Part shown: in pieces, positions 15,634 through 29,654 of the stretch
Layout: each line of letters starts with the position of its first letter
Position numbering within the stretch: the stretch's first letter is position 1
Source: Mycobacterium scrofulaceum
Lineage (GTDB): Bacteria > Actinomycetota > Actinomycetes > Mycobacteriales > Mycobacteriaceae
Assembly: GCF_002086735.1 (NCBI RefSeq)
Contig: NZ_MVIJ01000002.1
Location: 1 to 64,000 of the forward strand
Reading direction: 5' to 3'
DNA: 64,000 nucleotides
Position numbers and translations under genes: made by a program
Notes under the pieces: generated by a model
The model's input: the letters and a program-made list of their open reading frames with translations, nothing else
The model's database searches: none
Told to the model about the DNA's origin: nothing

Positions 15634-16446
15634 GTGCCGATCGCCGTGCCGGTTCCCACCCCCTACGAGGACCTGCTGCGCCTCGTGCTCGAGCGGGGCA
15701 CGGCAAAATCGGACCGCACCGGCACCGGGACCCGCAGCCTGTTCGGGCAGCAGTTGCGCTACGACCTGTCCGCCGGCTTCCCGCTGCTCACCACCAAGAA
15801 GGTGCATCTGAAGTCGGTGGTCTATGAGTTGCTGTGGTTTCTGCGCGGCGACTCCAACGTCGCCTGGCTGCACGAGCACGGCGTCACCATCTGGGACGAA
15901 TGGGCCAGCGAGACAGGCGATCTCGGGCCGATATACGGCGCCCAGTGGCGATCCTGGCCGGCGCCTTCCGGCGAGCACATCGACCAGATCAGCGCCGCGC
16001 TGGAGTTGCTGCGCACCGACCCGGACTCGCGGCGCATCATCGTGTCGGCATGGAACGTCGGGGAGATCCCGCAGATGGCCTTGCCGCCGTGTCACGCGTT
16101 CTTCCAGTTCTACGTGGCCGGCGGCCGGCTCAGCTGCCAGCTGTATCAGCGCAGCGCCGACCTGTTCCTGGGTGTGCCGTTCAACATCGCCAGCTACGCG
16201 CTGCTCACCCACATGATGGCCGCCCAGGCGGGCCTGTCGGTCGGTGAGTTCGTCTGGACCGGCGGCGACTGCCACATCTACGACAACCACGTCGAGCAGG
16301 TGCGCACCCAGCTCGGTCGCGAGCCGCGGCCCTACCCGGAACTGGTTCTGGCGCATAGGGATTCGATCTTCGACTACACCTACGATGACGTCGTCATCAA
16401 GAACTACGATCCGCACCCGGCGATCAAAGCCCCCGTCGCCGTATGA
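15634..16446 (+). CDS. thyA: Thymidylate synthase ThyA
   Basis: ThyA methylates dUMP to dTMP using methylenetetrahydrofolate, which is oxidised to dihydrofolate and then recycled by DfrA encoded next. The product has the dUMP-site arginines ([13 protein letters not shown]), the catalytic Cys153 ([12 protein letters not shown]) and the conserved [18 protein letters not shown] and [14 protein letters not shown] segments. GTG 15634 gives 270 residues; GTG 15646 and the usual family start near TPYEDLL would give a slightly shorter protein. The 56-bp array ends 13 bases upstream, so the promoter must lie inside or very near the array. A second, flavin-dependent thymidylate synthase (thyX) lies at 21.5 kb. 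Confidence 0.97.
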   Translation: MPIAVPVPTPYEDLLRLVLERGTAKSDRTGTGTRSLFGQQLRYDLSAGFPLLTTKKVHLKSVVYELLWFLRGDSNVAWLHEHGVTIWDEWASETGDLGPIYGAQWRSWPAPSGEHIDQISAALELLRTDPDSRRIIVSAWNVGEIPQMALPPCHAFFQFYVAGGRLSCQLYQRSADLFLGVPFNIASYALLTHMMAAQAGLSVGEFVWTGGDCHIYDNHVEQVRTQLGREPRPYPELVLAHRDSIFDYTYDDVVIKNYDPHPAIKAPVAV

Positions 16447-16498
16447 CGCGCGGCGAAGACGTCGGCGCCGGCCTGGCCGGGGCCCCGGGAAGTCACCG

Positions 16499-16996
16499 AT
16501 GACGGACGTCGGCCTGGTGTGGGCACAGTCGACGTCCGGCATCATCGGCCGCGGCGGTGACATCCCCTGGCGAGTCCCCGAAGACCTGGCACGTTTCAAG
16601 CAGGTGACGATGGGCCATACCGTCATCATGGGCCGGCGCACGTGGGAGTCGTTGCCGGCCGCGGTTCGGCCGTTGCCGGGCCGCAAGAATGTCGTACTCT
16701 CGCGAGGCAGCGACTTCGTGGCCGACGGGGCGCAGGTCGTGGGTTCGCTCGAGGCGGCTCTTGCGGACTGCGCGGGTGAACCCGAGGCCTGGGTGATCGG
16801 CGGCGAGCAGGTATACCTGCTCGCCCTGCCGCACGCCACCCGGTGTGAGGTCACCGAGGTCGACGTCGACCTGCGGCGCGACGACGACGACGCGCTGGCC
16901 CCGGTGCTCGACGATGCCTGGCTGGGTGAGACGGGGGAGTGGCAGGTCAGCCGCACGGGACTGCGGTACCGCCTGCACAGCTACCGTCGGGCATGA
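16499..16996 (+). CDS. dfrA: Dihydrofolate reductase
   Basis: This 165-residue enzyme reduces dihydrofolate to tetrahydrofolate with NADPH. Family motifs are [20 protein letters not shown] (start of the fold and Met20-type loop), the catalytic Asp region [23 protein letters not shown] and the C-terminal [18 protein letters not shown] 16499 follows thyA by 52 bases, so thyA and dfrA likely share a transcript, which fits their linked chemistry. Length is near that of other mycobacterial DfrA enzymes. Confidence 0.97.
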   Translation: MTDVGLVWAQSTSGIIGRGGDIPWRVPEDLARFKQVTMGHTVIMGRRTWESLPAAVRPLPGRKNVVLSRGSDFVADGAQVVGSLEAALADCAGEPEAWVIGGEQVYLLALPHATRCEVTEVDVDLRRDDDDALAPVLDDAWLGETGEWQVSRTGLRYRLHSYRRA

Positions 16997-17076
16997 GCTC
17001 TGGTCTCCGCGACCGTGACATACTCGGACGCGGGGGTCGGTCTCACCAGGTCAACACACGTTGCCAGGAGGGGGAA

Positions 17077-17784
17077 TTGGCAGTGATAACCGAACCCGCA
17101 AAACAGTTCACTCGGATGTTCAGGGGCTATGACCCGGCTGCGGTCGATGCCCACATCGAGATGCTGACCACCAAGCAGCAGCTGCTGCTCGACGACGTCG
17201 AGAACCTGCGGTCCCGGCTGAAGGAAGCCGGCGACCAGACGGCCGCGCTGCGCAAGGAGGTCGCCGTCCTCACCGACACCTCGCCCTCACCCCACGCGAT
17301 GCAGCGCCGGATGGCGAAGATGCTGCAACGCGCGGTCGAGGAGGTTTCGGAAATGCAGGCCGAGGCGCGCAGCGAGGCGGATGCGCTGATCGCGGCGGCC
17401 GAGGCCGAGGTCGAGGCCGCGCGGCGAAAGCACGAAGAGGAGTTGGCGGAGATGGCCGAGCAACGAAAAGCCATGGAAACCGATTACGAGGAAGCCAAGA
17501 AGCAGCTCGAGGCCGAACTGGCCGGGATGCGCGCCGACACCGAAGCGGCGATCGACAAGGCGTGGCGGGACGCGCAGCGGGAGGCCGATCACTATCGTGA
17601 ACAGGCCCGCCGCGCGGCCGACGAGGCGATCAAGCAACGGATCAACGTCCTCGAGCAGCTGATGGGCGTGTACCGGGACCTCGAGGCGGTCCCGGCCGCG
17701 CTCGAGTCGGCCTACCAAGAGCAGAAGAACGCGCCGGAGCCCAGCGTCGTGGTGCCGCTGGACGGGAAAGTCAGCACGGGCTAG
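17077..17784 (+). CDS. DivIVA-like coiled-coil protein
   Basis: About 235 residues, nearly all predicted coiled coil rich in Ala, Glu and Arg. The N-terminus FTRMFRGYDPAAVDAHIEML is a DivIVA-type start (x-F-x-x-x-x-x-G-Y-D-x-x-x-V-D), as in proteins that bind curved membrane at poles and septa. I chose TTG 17077 because AGGAGGGG (17066-17073) is well placed; GTG 17083 is an alternative. It is shorter than Wag31 and lacks its long C-terminus, so it is more likely an accessory scaffold than the essential polar-growth protein. Function is not established. Confidence 0.8.
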   Translation: MAVITEPAKQFTRMFRGYDPAAVDAHIEMLTTKQQLLLDDVENLRSRLKEAGDQTAALRKEVAVLTDTSPSPHAMQRRMAKMLQRAVEEVSEMQAEARSEADALIAAAEAEVEAARRKHEEELAEMAEQRKAMETDYEEAKKQLEAELAGMRADTEAAIDKAWRDAQREADHYREQARRAADEAIKQRINVLEQLMGVYRDLEAVPAALESAYQEQKNAPEPSVVVPLDGKVSTG

Positions 17785-17832
17785 CCGCGTCGCCGCAGGG
17801 AGCTGTCGTACCCGGGCGGTATTCTCGGCGCC

Positions 17833-19047
17833 GTGTCGATCCGGACCCCCAGGTTGTCGGCCCCGCAAGCCCGGCGGATCGCCGTTGCGGCCCAAGGCTT
17901 TAGCCAGCCGCGCCCGGCCGGTCCGGTCACCCGCGCCCACCTCAAGCGCCTCATCTCGAGAATTCAGGTGCTGCAGCTGGATTCGGTGTCGGTTGCGGTG
18001 CGCGCCCACTACGCGCCGGTGTTCAGCCGGCTCGGCCCGTACGACCGCGAGGTACTGGACCGCGCCGCCTGGGGCCCGCGTTCGTCGCGGCTGCTGGCCG
18101 AATACTGGGCGCACGAGGCCGCGCTGATGGCCGTCGACGACTGGCCGCTGCTGCGCTGGCGGATGCGCCAATACCGGCACGGTCGCTGGGGCACCCACAT
18201 CGTCAAGGCCAACCCCCAACTCGCCGAGGATGTCGTCGCCGCCGTCGCGGAACTCGGTCCCAGCACCGCCGGCCAGATCGAGGCCCACCTGGCCGCGGCG
18301 CCGCGCAGGAAAAAGGGAACGTGGTGGAACCGCAGCGACACCAAGTGGGTCGCGGAGGCGCTGTTTGCGGCCGGCGTGCTGACCACGGCCACCCGCGTCG
18401 GCTTCGCCCGCCACTACGACCTGGTGGAACGGGTGCTGCCGGCGAGCGTGCTGGCCCGCGAGGTCGACGACGCCGACGCCGTCCGGGCTCTGGCGTTGCG
18501 GGCGGCCACCGCGCTCGGGGTCGCCACCGAGGCCGACATCCGCGACTACTTCCGGCTGACGGCCCAGCAGGTCAAGCCGGCCATCGCCGACCTGCTGACC
18601 GCCGGTGAGATCGAGCGCGTCGACGTCGACGGCTGGTCCGCGCCGGCCTACGTGCGGGCCGGCCGGCCCGTGCCGCGCGGCGACCGCGGCACCGCGCTGC
18701 TGTGCCCGTTCGACCCGCTGATCTTCTTCCGGCCCAGGGTCGAGCGGCTGTTCGGGTTTCACTACCGCATCGAGATCTACACTCCGGCCCACAAGCGCCA
18801 GTACGGCTACTACGTGTGGCCGCTGTTGATGGACGGGCGGCTGGTCGCGCGGGTGGACCTCAAGGCCGACCGGGCGGGTGACACGCTGCGCGTCCTGGGC
18901 GCGTTCGGCGAGGCCGACGTGCCGCGGCCGCGCGTCATCGATGCGCTGGCCGGCGAACTGCGGTCCATGGCGTCGTGGCTGGAACTGGGCGGGTTCAGCG
19001 TCGCCACCCGGGGCGACCTGGCCGCCGACCTGCGGGCGGCGAGCTGA
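17833..19047 (+). CDS. AlkX/YcaQ-type winged-helix DNA glycosylase
   Basis: The 404-residue protein belongs to the HTH_42 family of tandem winged-helix proteins that includes crosslink-repair glycosylases AlkZ and AlkX (YcaQ). It carries the catalytic motif as Gln-Leu-Asp at residues 48-50 (IQVLQLDSVSVAVRAHYAP), the form linked to the AlkX branch, which removes N-alkylated bases and opens interstrand crosslinks. Later segments LLAEYWAHEAALM and LLCPFDPLIFFRPRVERLFG are also typical. Its stop and the hsdM start share TGATG, so it is translationally coupled to the methyltransferase genes. Activity is inferred from family and motif. Confidence 0.85.
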   Translation: MSIRTPRLSAPQARRIAVAAQGFSQPRPAGPVTRAHLKRLISRIQVLQLDSVSVAVRAHYAPVFSRLGPYDREVLDRAAWGPRSSRLLAEYWAHEAALMAVDDWPLLRWRMRQYRHGRWGTHIVKANPQLAEDVVAAVAELGPSTAGQIEAHLAAAPRRKKGTWWNRSDTKWVAEALFAAGVLTTATRVGFARHYDLVERVLPASVLAREVDDADAVRALALRAATALGVATEADIRDYFRLTAQQVKPAIADLLTAGEIERVDVDGWSAPAYVRAGRPVPRGDRGTALLCPFDPLIFFRPRVERLFGFHYRIEIYTPAHKRQYGYYVWPLLMDGRLVARVDLKADRAGDTLRVLGAFGEADVPRPRVIDALAGELRSMASWLELGGFSVATRGDLAADLRAAS

Positions 19048-20420
19048 TGCGGGCAACGGACAAAGAACTCGAGGACACGCTCTGGAAGGCGGCCAACAAG
19101 CTCCGCGGCTCCCTGTCGGCCGGCCAGTACAAGGACGTCGTACTCGGGCTGGTGTTCCTCAAGCACGCCAGCGAAGCGCAGTGGAAGTCGTTGGCGCGCA
19201 ACGCGGATTCGCCGGGCATCGGCCGGCTCGTCGACGAAGCGATGGAGGCCGCGGGGCTGCCGCGGCTGTACGAAAACCTTGACCCGTGGCGGGTCGGCGA
19301 GCTGGTGCGCCTGCTCGACGCCGCGCGGCTCGGCGAACGGAGCCGCGCCCGCGACCTGATGGGCGAGGTCTACGAGTACTTCCTGGGCAATTTCGCGCGC
19401 GCGGAGGGGCGCCGGGGCGGCGAATTCTTCACCCCGCCCAGCGTGGTCCGCGTGATCGTCGAGGTGCTGGAACCGTCGAGCGGGCGGGTATACGACCCGT
19501 GCTGCGGTTCGGGAGGCATGTTCGTGCAGACCGAGCGATTCGTCGCCGAACACGACGGCGACTCCGCGCAAATCTCGTTCTGGGGGCAGGAATCCGTCGA
19601 GCAGACCTGGCGGCTGGCGAAGATGAACCTCGCCGTGCATGGCATCGACGACACCGGCCTGGGCGCCCGGTGGGGCGACACCCTGCTCGACGACCAGCAC
19701 ACCGGCGTCCAGATGGACTACGTGCTTGCCAATCCGCCCTTCAACATCAAGGAGTGGGCCCGCGACGAGCGCGACCCCCGCTGGCGGTTCGGTGTCCCAC
19801 CCGCGGGCAACGCGAATTACGCATGGATTCAGCACATCCTGTCCAAACTCGCCCCGGGCGGACAGGCCGGCGTGGTCATGGCCAACGGGTCGATGTCGTC
19901 GAACACGCTCCGCGAAGGCGAGATTCGTGCGCGGATCGTCGACGCCGACCTGGTGTCGTGCATGGTCGCGCTGCCCGCCCAGCTGTTCCGCAGCACGTCG
20001 ATCCCGGTGTGCCTGTGGTTCTTCGCCACCGACAAGGGCGCGCGGTCCGGGCAGGTGCTGTTCATCGACGGCCGGGGGCTCGGCCACCTGGTGGATCGCG
20101 CGGAGCGCGCGCTGACGCGCGAGGAGGTCGTCCGGATCGGGGACACCTACCACGCCTGGCTGGGCGCCGCGTCGGCCGCCGCGAAAGGCCTTACCTACCA
20201 GGATGTCCCGGGGTTCTGCGCGTCCGCTTCGCTCGACGACATCGCCGCGGCCGGCTACACCCTGACGCCGGGACGCTATGTCGGAGCGCCCGCCGGCGAG
20301 GACGACGGCGAGCCGGTCGAAGAGAAGATCGCCCGGCTGGCCGGCGACCTGCTGGATGCGCTCGACGAATCCGCCCACCTGGACGGCGTTGTGCGCCAAC
20401 AGCTGGAGCGCCTGCGGTGA
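19047..20420 (+). CDS. hsdM: Type I methyltransferase subunit HsdM
   Basis: HsdM transfers a methyl group from SAM to adenine N6 within a target set by HsdS. The 457-residue product has an N-terminal HsdM domain (YKDVVLGLVFLKHASEA), the SAM motif YDPCCGSGGMF (150-159) and the adenine-binding motif NPPF (229-232). Compared with the roughly 500-540 residue family norm it is short: the stretch that usually follows the N-terminal KHASEA segment is largely missing. It overlaps the upstream glycosylase gene by one base and the hsdS gene by four. No hsdR restriction subunit is present in the window, so this looks like an orphan methyltransferase, as recalled for M. tuberculosis HsdM (Rv2756c). Confidence 0.93.
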   Translation: MRATDKELEDTLWKAANKLRGSLSAGQYKDVVLGLVFLKHASEAQWKSLARNADSPGIGRLVDEAMEAAGLPRLYENLDPWRVGELVRLLDAARLGERSRARDLMGEVYEYFLGNFARAEGRRGGEFFTPPSVVRVIVEVLEPSSGRVYDPCCGSGGMFVQTERFVAEHDGDSAQISFWGQESVEQTWRLAKMNLAVHGIDDTGLGARWGDTLLDDQHTGVQMDYVLANPPFNIKEWARDERDPRWRFGVPPAGNANYAWIQHILSKLAPGGQAGVVMANGSMSSNTLREGEIRARIVDADLVSCMVALPAQLFRSTSIPVCLWFFATDKGARSGQVLFIDGRGLGHLVDRAERALTREEVVRIGDTYHAWLGAASAAAKGLTYQDVPGFCASASLDDIAAAGYTLTPGRYVGAPAGEDDGEPVEEKIARLAGDLLDALDESAHLDGVVRQQLERLR

Positions 20421-21478
20421 CGACCACGCTGGGCGACCACCTGCTCTTCAGCAACGGCGGCCGGGCGCCGCGGCGCGCCTCGGGCGGACGCGTCCGCGTC
20501 TACGGCGCCAACGGGGCCATCGGTTATGCCGCCGAACACAACGCCGCCGGTCCACTGATCGTGCTCGGCCGCGTGGGGTCGCAGTGCGGCAGCCTGCTCT
20601 ACTGCGACTCCGACGTCTGGGTCACCGAGAACGCGCTGGTCTGCCGGGCGAAGGATCCACGCGAGACGCGGTATTGGTACTACGCGTTGCACACCTGCCG
20701 GCTGGGCGCTCACCGTTCCGGATCGGGACAACCGCTGCTCAACCAGAAAATCCTGCGTGACATCGCGGCGCCGAGCGTGGGTGCGCCGCGGCGCGCGGCG
20801 ATCGCCGAGCTGCTCGGCGCCCTCGACGACAAGGTGTCGGCCAACGAGCGGGTGATCGAGGCCGCCGGGAACCTGATGGTGGCCCTGGCCGAATCGGCCC
20901 CCGCCCACGCGCCGCTGTCCAGCCTGGCGAGCAGGTCGACGGCGTTCCGCAACGCGGCCGAGTTCGACGACGTGGTCGCGCACTTCAGCCTCCCGGCGTT
21001 CGACGCCGGGGCGACACCCCGGGTGGTGCGCGGCGGATCCATCAAGAGCGGCAAGTTCGTCCTGTCGGAGCCGTGCGTGTTGTTCGCGAAGCTGAACCCC
21101 CGGATTCCGCGCATCTGGAACGTGGTGGCCCTGCCGCCGGAAATGCCCTTGGCCAGCAGCGAGTTCGTCGTCCTGACGCCGACGGGCGTCGACGCCTCGG
21201 CCCTGTGGGCGGCCGTGCGGCAACCGGACGTCTCGGCACGGCTGCAACGGCGGGCCGCGGGGACCTCGCGCAGCCATCAGCGGATCCGACCGCGCGATCT
21301 GATGGACGTTGCGGTCCCCGATGTCCGGCGGCTGCCCGTGTCGGCGTTGCGGACGATCACCGGCCTGGGGGCGCTGTGCCACACGCGCCGCACCGAGAAC
21401 GCGCGGTTGTCCGCGCTTCGCGACGCGCTGCTGCCGCCGCTGATATCGGGTGAGCTCCCCGTTCGGCCATCACGGTGA
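20417..21478 (+). CDS. hsdS: Type I specificity subunit HsdS
   Basis: The 353-residue protein reads as a complete two-domain specificity subunit. The first target-recognition domain opens with [11 protein letters not shown] and is followed by the spacer coiled coil [20 protein letters not shown] and [20 protein letters not shown]. The second domain (about 165-300) ends in a second coiled coil with [19 protein letters not shown]. Two recognition domains predict a bipartite target. It starts at GTG 20417 inside the hsdM stop. In M. tuberculosis the hsdS genes here are recalled as separated from and shorter than this, so the intact adjacent pair is noteworthy. The recognition sequence cannot be predicted by eye. 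Confidence 0.88.
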   Translation: MTTTLGDHLLFSNGGRAPRRASGGRVRVYGANGAIGYAAEHNAAGPLIVLGRVGSQCGSLLYCDSDVWVTENALVCRAKDPRETRYWYYALHTCRLGAHRSGSGQPLLNQKILRDIAAPSVGAPRRAAIAELLGALDDKVSANERVIEAAGNLMVALAESAPAHAPLSSLASRSTAFRNAAEFDDVVAHFSLPAFDAGATPRVVRGGSIKSGKFVLSEPCVLFAKLNPRIPRIWNVVALPPEMPLASSEFVVLTPTGVDASALWAAVRQPDVSARLQRRAAGTSRSHQRIRPRDLMDVAVPDVRRLPVSALRTITGLGALCHTRRTENARLSALRDALLPPLISGELPVRPSR

Positions 21479-21491
21479 GGCGAGACGTTAA

Positions 21492-23216
<1,725 letters not shown>

Positions 23217-23235
23217 GCCAAAGGATGGCCCGTAA

Positions 23236-24912
23236 GTGGATGTAGATCTCGACCCTCCCGGTCCGTTGACCACCGGTGGGTTGCGGGTCACGGCGCTGGG
23301 CGGCATCAGCGAAATCGGCCGCAACATGACGGTTTTCGAGCATCTGGGCCGGCTGCTGATCATCGACTGCGGGGTGATGTTCCCCACCCATGACGAGCCC
23401 GGGGTGGACCTGATCCTCCCGGACCTGCGCCATATCTCCGACCGGCTCGACGACATCGAGGCGCTGGTGCTGACCCACGCACACGAGGACCACATCGGCG
23501 GCATCCCGTTCCTGCTCAAGCTGCGTCCCGACATCCCGGTCGTCGGGTCGAAGTTCACGCTGGCGCTGGTCGCCGCCAAGTGCCGTGAGCACCGGCTCAA
23601 GCCGGTCTTCGTCGAGGTGACCGAGCGACAGCGCAGCACCCACGGCGTGTTCGAGTGCGAATACTTCGCCGTCAACCACTCCATCCCCGATGCCCTGGCG
23701 ATCGCCGTGCACACCGGCGCGGGAACCGTCCTGCACACCGGCGATATCAAGCTCGACCAGCTGCCCCTTGACGGCCGGCCGACCGACCTGCCCGGCATGT
23801 CCCGGTTGGGTGACGCCGGGGTGGACCTGTTTTTGTGCGACTCGACCAACTCCGAGATCCCGGGCGTCGGCCCGTCGGAGAGCGAGGTGGGACCGACCCT
23901 GCACCGCCTGATCCGGGGCGCCGAGGGGCGCGTCATCGTCGCGTGCTTCGCCTCCAATGTCGATCGGGTGCAACAGATCATCGACGCCGCCGTCGCCCTG
24001 GGCCGGCGGGTGTCGTTCGTCGGGCGGTCGATGGTGCGCAACATGGGCATCGCCCGCGAGCTGGGATTCCTGCGGGTGGCCGACTCCGACGTGATCGACA
24101 TCGGCGCCGCCGAGATGATGCCGCCCGAGCAGGTGGTGCTGATCACCACCGGCACCCAGGGTGAGCCCATGTCGGCGTTGTCACGGATGTCGCGCGGCGA
24201 GCACCGCAGCATCACGCTCACCGCGGGCGACCTGATCGTCCTGGCGTCGTCGCTGATCCCCGGCAACGAGGAGGCGGTCTACGGCGTGATCGACGCGCTC
24301 GCCAAGATCGGCGCCCGCGTGGTCACCAACGCCCAAGCCCGCGTTCACGTTTCGGGCCACGCCTACGCCGGCGAGCTGCTGTTCCTCTACAACGGTGTGC
24401 GGCCGCGCAACGTCATGCCGGTGCACGGCACCTGGCGGATGCTGCGCGCCAACGCCAAGCTGGCGGCCAGCACCGGAGTGCCCGAGGAGTCGATCCTGTT
24501 GGCCGAGAACGGCGTCAGCGTCGACCTGGTCGCCGGCGCGGCGTCGATCGCCGGGGCGGTCCCGGTCGGCAAGATGTTCGTAGACGGGCTGATCAGCGGC
24601 GACGTCGGCGACATCACGCTGGGCGAACGGCTCATCCTGTCGTCGGGTTTCGTCGCGGTGACCGTGGTCGTCCAGCGCGGCACCGGGCGTCCGGTGACCC
24701 CGCCCCACCTGCATTCGCGTGGCTTCTCCGAAGACCCCAAGGCGCTCGAACCCGCCGGGCGCCGGGTCGAAGCCGAGCTGGAAGCGCTTGTGGCCGAGAA
24801 CATCACCGACGCGGGGCGCATCGCGCAGGCCGTGCGCCGCACCGTCGGCAAGTGGGTGGGCGAGACATACCGCCGGCAGCCGATGATCGTCCCGACGATC
24901 ATCGAGGTCTGA
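23236..24912 (+). CDS. rnj: Ribonuclease J
   Basis: RNase J is a metallo-beta-lactamase/beta-CASP ribonuclease with endonuclease and 5'-3' exonuclease activity in mRNA and rRNA processing. The 558-residue product has the zinc site THAHEDHIGG (His81, His83, Asp85, His86), the later metal ligands VNHSIPDALAIAVHTGAG and LHTGDIKLDQ, the CASP Asp/Glu region LCDSTNSE and the His motif HVSGHAYAGEL. Start GTG 23236; a gene of this exact length (Rv2752c) is recalled in M. tuberculosis. It follows dapA closely. Confidence 0.96.
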   Translation: MDVDLDPPGPLTTGGLRVTALGGISEIGRNMTVFEHLGRLLIIDCGVMFPTHDEPGVDLILPDLRHISDRLDDIEALVLTHAHEDHIGGIPFLLKLRPDIPVVGSKFTLALVAAKCREHRLKPVFVEVTERQRSTHGVFECEYFAVNHSIPDALAIAVHTGAGTVLHTGDIKLDQLPLDGRPTDLPGMSRLGDAGVDLFLCDSTNSEIPGVGPSESEVGPTLHRLIRGAEGRVIVACFASNVDRVQQIIDAAVALGRRVSFVGRSMVRNMGIARELGFLRVADSDVIDIGAAEMMPPEQVVLITTGTQGEPMSALSRMSRGEHRSITLTAGDLIVLASSLIPGNEEAVYGVIDALAKIGARVVTNAQARVHVSGHAYAGELLFLYNGVRPRNVMPVHGTWRMLRANAKLAASTGVPEESILLAENGVSVDLVAGAASIAGAVPVGKMFVDGLISGDVGDITLGERLILSSGFVAVTVVVQRGTGRPVTPPHLHSRGFSEDPKALEPAGRRVEAELEALVAENITDAGRIAQAVRRTVGKWVGETYRRQPMIVPTIIEV

Positions 24913-24992
24913 CCCGGCTCACGAGACTCAAACCGCTGCGGCGTTTTTCGGGGCGTCGTCGCGGACGTTTGTGTGTCGCGGGGCGGGGCGCG

Positions 24993-25856
24993 CTACAGCT
25001 TCTCGGCGTACGCCGACCATTCCAGTTGCGACGCCTTCAGCTTGCGGCCGGTGGGCTCGACGTATCGGCGGACCAGCTCGTCGGGCCCGGCCTGCTCCAC
25101 CAGCCGCCAACCGTATTCGTCGACGAAACCCGCGACCTCATCGGGCTGTAGACCGAAGTGCCACATCCCCCGCACGCTCCGGTATAACGCGCGGGTGCCG
25201 TAGCGATTCGTGCCGTCGATGAAGTCCCGCCGAACGTAAGTGAATACCAGGCGGCTGCCGGGCGCCGCCGCGCGCAGCCCCTCCAGTGTCCGCCGGACGG
25301 TGGCCTCGGTCAGGTATTGGGTGACGCCCTCGCAGATGAAAAACGTCCGGTATTCGGTGTGGTAGCCGTGTTCGGCCAGGGCGGTGAGCAGGTCGTCGTG
25401 TTCCAGGTCCAGGGCCACCTGCCGCACCGACATCGGCGCCCCGCCCAGCACCCGCCGGACCGTTTTCACCTTTCTGGCGATATTGATTGGCAGGTCGACC
25501 TCGAAGACGGGCAGGCGCACCTGCCGTGTCAGGAGGTAAGCGCGCGTGTCCAATCCCGCGCCGAGGATCACGACCGCGTCGACCTCGCCGAGCGCCTCGG
25601 CGAGCTTGTCGCCGATGAACCGCTTGCGGCAGGCCATGTTCGCCCACAGGCCACGGCCGGACCACTCCGAGCCGCGGATCATCAAGCGGCGCACCGGCGC
25701 AGCGCGGGTCGCCGCGACCAGCCAGCGAAATGGCGTCGGCAGGAATAGCTCCGCGAGGTCGTCGTCCACCAGGCGCCGGCCCGGCGGCTCATTCTGCTCC
25801 ACGGCCGTCAACACCATCGGGCCGAAGGCGGTCTGCGCGGCGGAATTTCGTGCCAT
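24993..25856 (-). CDS. SAM-dependent methyltransferase (LCMT-like, TIGR00027 type)
   Basis: The 287-residue protein belongs to the mycobacterial class I methyltransferase family related to leucine carboxyl methyltransferases. It has the SAM-binding motif VVILGAGLDTRAYLL, the following acidic EVDLP, and TFFICEGVTQYLTEATVRRT, which is diagnostic of this family. The substrate is unknown. It matches recalled Rv2751 and lies three genes in a row (with the SDR and the ABM protein) convergent to RNase J; the SDR ends seven bases before this gene starts. Confidence 0.9.
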   Translation of the reverse strand: MARNSAAQTAFGPMVLTAVEQNEPPGRRLVDDDLAELFLPTPFRWLVAATRAAPVRRLMIRGSEWSGRGLWANMACRKRFIGDKLAEALGEVDAVVILGAGLDTRAYLLTRQVRLPVFEVDLPINIARKVKTVRRVLGGAPMSVRQVALDLEHDDLLTALAEHGYHTEYRTFFICEGVTQYLTEATVRRTLEGLRAAAPGSRLVFTYVRRDFIDGTNRYGTRALYRSVRGMWHFGLQPDEVAGFVDEYGWRLVEQAGPDELVRRYVEPTGRKLKASQLEWSAYAEKL

Positions 25857-25862
25857 GCGACG

Positions 25863-26681
25863 CTACTTGTTCAGGAAACCGGCATCGACGGGCAGCGTCA
25901 CCCCGGTGATGTAGCGGGCCTGGTCGCTCACCAGCCACGCCACCGCGTTCGCGACGTCCTCGACGTCCAATACCTCCACCGGCATGGCGTTGCCCATCGC
26001 CCCCGGTGTGTCGGTCGCCGCGGCCATCTTGGCCAGCCACTCGCGGGTGAACTCGTTGTTGATCATCGGCGTCTCGACGCCGGACGGGTGAATCGAGTTG
26101 ACCCGAATGTACTGCGTCGCAAGAAGGTTCGCGTACACCCGCATCAGCCCGACCACGCCGTGCTTGGCGGCGGCGTAGCCGACCGAACCGGCGTCCGGGC
26201 TGCCGACCCCGGCCAGCCCGGCGCTCGAACTGATCAACACGATCGAACCGCCGGTGCCCTGCTTGACCATCGTCGGGATGGACACCTTGATGGTGTTGTA
26301 CACACCGGTGAGGTTGACGTCGATGACGTCGCGCCAGCCGTCGTCACCGGACTGCATCGGGGCGATGCCGGCGTTGGCGACGACGATGTCGAGCCGGCCG
26401 AATTCGTCGAGACCCGACTGCAGCGCGGCCGACAGCGATGCCCGGTCCCGCACGTCGCCGCGGGCGGCCACGATGCGGGCGCCGGCGTCCTCGACCAGCT
26501 TGACGGTTTGCGCCAGGTCGTCCGCGGTGGCCAGCGGATAGGGGACGCTGGCGATCTGCTCGCACAGGTCGACCGCGATGATGCTCGCACCGTCGGCGGC
26601 CAGCCGCATCGCATGCGCGCGACCTTGGCCGCGCGCCGCGCCGGTGATGAAGGCGACCTTGCCCTCCAGTGGCCGGGCCAT
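25863..26681 (-). CDS. Mycofactocin-type SDR family oxidoreductase
   Basis: The 272-residue dehydrogenase has the cofactor motif [20 protein letters not shown], an insertion after the second strand ([20 protein letters not shown]) seen in mycofactocin-linked SDRs, NAGIAPM, and the catalytic YAAAK. Members of that subgroup keep a non-exchangeable NAD and pass electrons to the redox peptide mycofactocin (family knowledge). The start ATG 26681 overlaps the stop of the ABM gene (TGATG). Substrate unknown, probably an alcohol or ketone. Counterpart recalled as Rv2750. Confidence 0.9.
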   Translation of the reverse strand: MARPLEGKVAFITGAARGQGRAHAMRLAADGASIIAVDLCEQIASVPYPLATADDLAQTVKLVEDAGARIVAARGDVRDRASLSAALQSGLDEFGRLDIVVANAGIAPMQSGDDGWRDVIDVNLTGVYNTIKVSIPTMVKQGTGGSIVLISSSAGLAGVGSPDAGSVGYAAAKHGVVGLMRVYANLLATQYIRVNSIHPSGVETPMINNEFTREWLAKMAAATDTPGAMGNAMPVEVLDVEDVANAVAWLVSDQARYITGVTLPVDAGFLNK

Positions 26682-26995
26682 CAGGACCGCAGCTGACCCT
26701 TGTCCGGGTCGCCGGCGGGAACCGGCTGCAACATCTTGATGTCCGGCGCCCCGGCGAGATGGTCGCCGGCAGCGGTGAACATCTTGGTGACGGCCGGAGC
26801 GGTGCTGTGGGCCTTGAGCGCCTCGGGGTCCGCCCACTGCTCGACGAAGACGAACGTCTCGCCCGATTGGTGCAGTGAGTACACCTGGCATCCCGGTTCG
26901 TTGTGCACTTCCTCCACCGCCTGCGTGAGGATGTCGCGGACTGTGTCGACCGATTCGGGTTTGACGGTCATGGTGGCAACGACGACGACGGGCAT
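26681..26995 (-). CDS. Antibiotic biosynthesis monooxygenase (ABM) domain protein
   Basis: The 104-residue single ferredoxin-like domain has [19 protein letters not shown], the [14 protein letters not shown] strand-turn and [17 protein letters not shown], all typical of ABM/YgiN-like proteins. These act as small cofactor-free monooxygenases or as sensors. ATG 26995 is chosen because AGGAGG lies seven bases upstream and the fold begins there; the upstream extension to 27034 is not family-like. It is the first gene of the SDR-methyltransferase group and overlaps the SDR gene. Confidence 0.92.
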   Translation of the reverse strand: MPVVVVATMTVKPESVDTVRDILTQAVEEVHNEPGCQVYSLHQSGETFVFVEQWADPEALKAHSTAPAVTKMFTAAGDHLAGAPDIKMLQPVPAGDPDKGQLRS

Positions 26996-27173
26996 GCTGG
27001 GGCCTCCTGGGTTGACGGGGTGGGTGACGCGCATGACTTCTGTTATCTAGGTCACCGGCTGTCCACCCTACTCACGGGCCGCCGCGGTCGACCCGTCAGA
27101 TGGCGCACAACCCCGCACCGTTACCAGTGTGGCGGGTGGTGCAGATGATATCGATGCGACTACCCTGGCCGAC

Positions 27174-29654
<2,481 letters not shown>

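Noticed and set aside
14506..16956. Very long minus-strand reading frame through the 56-bp array, giving a repeated Arg/Ala/Lys-rich protein
   Set aside because: A 56-bp period keeps all frames open in this GC-rich sequence. The only supported start is ATG 15255 of dienelactone hydrolase, and upstream of it the frame runs antisense to thyA and dfrA.
19047..21478. Complete type I restriction-modification system
   Set aside because: No helicase/nuclease HsdR gene lies in the window; neighbours are a glycosylase and thyX.
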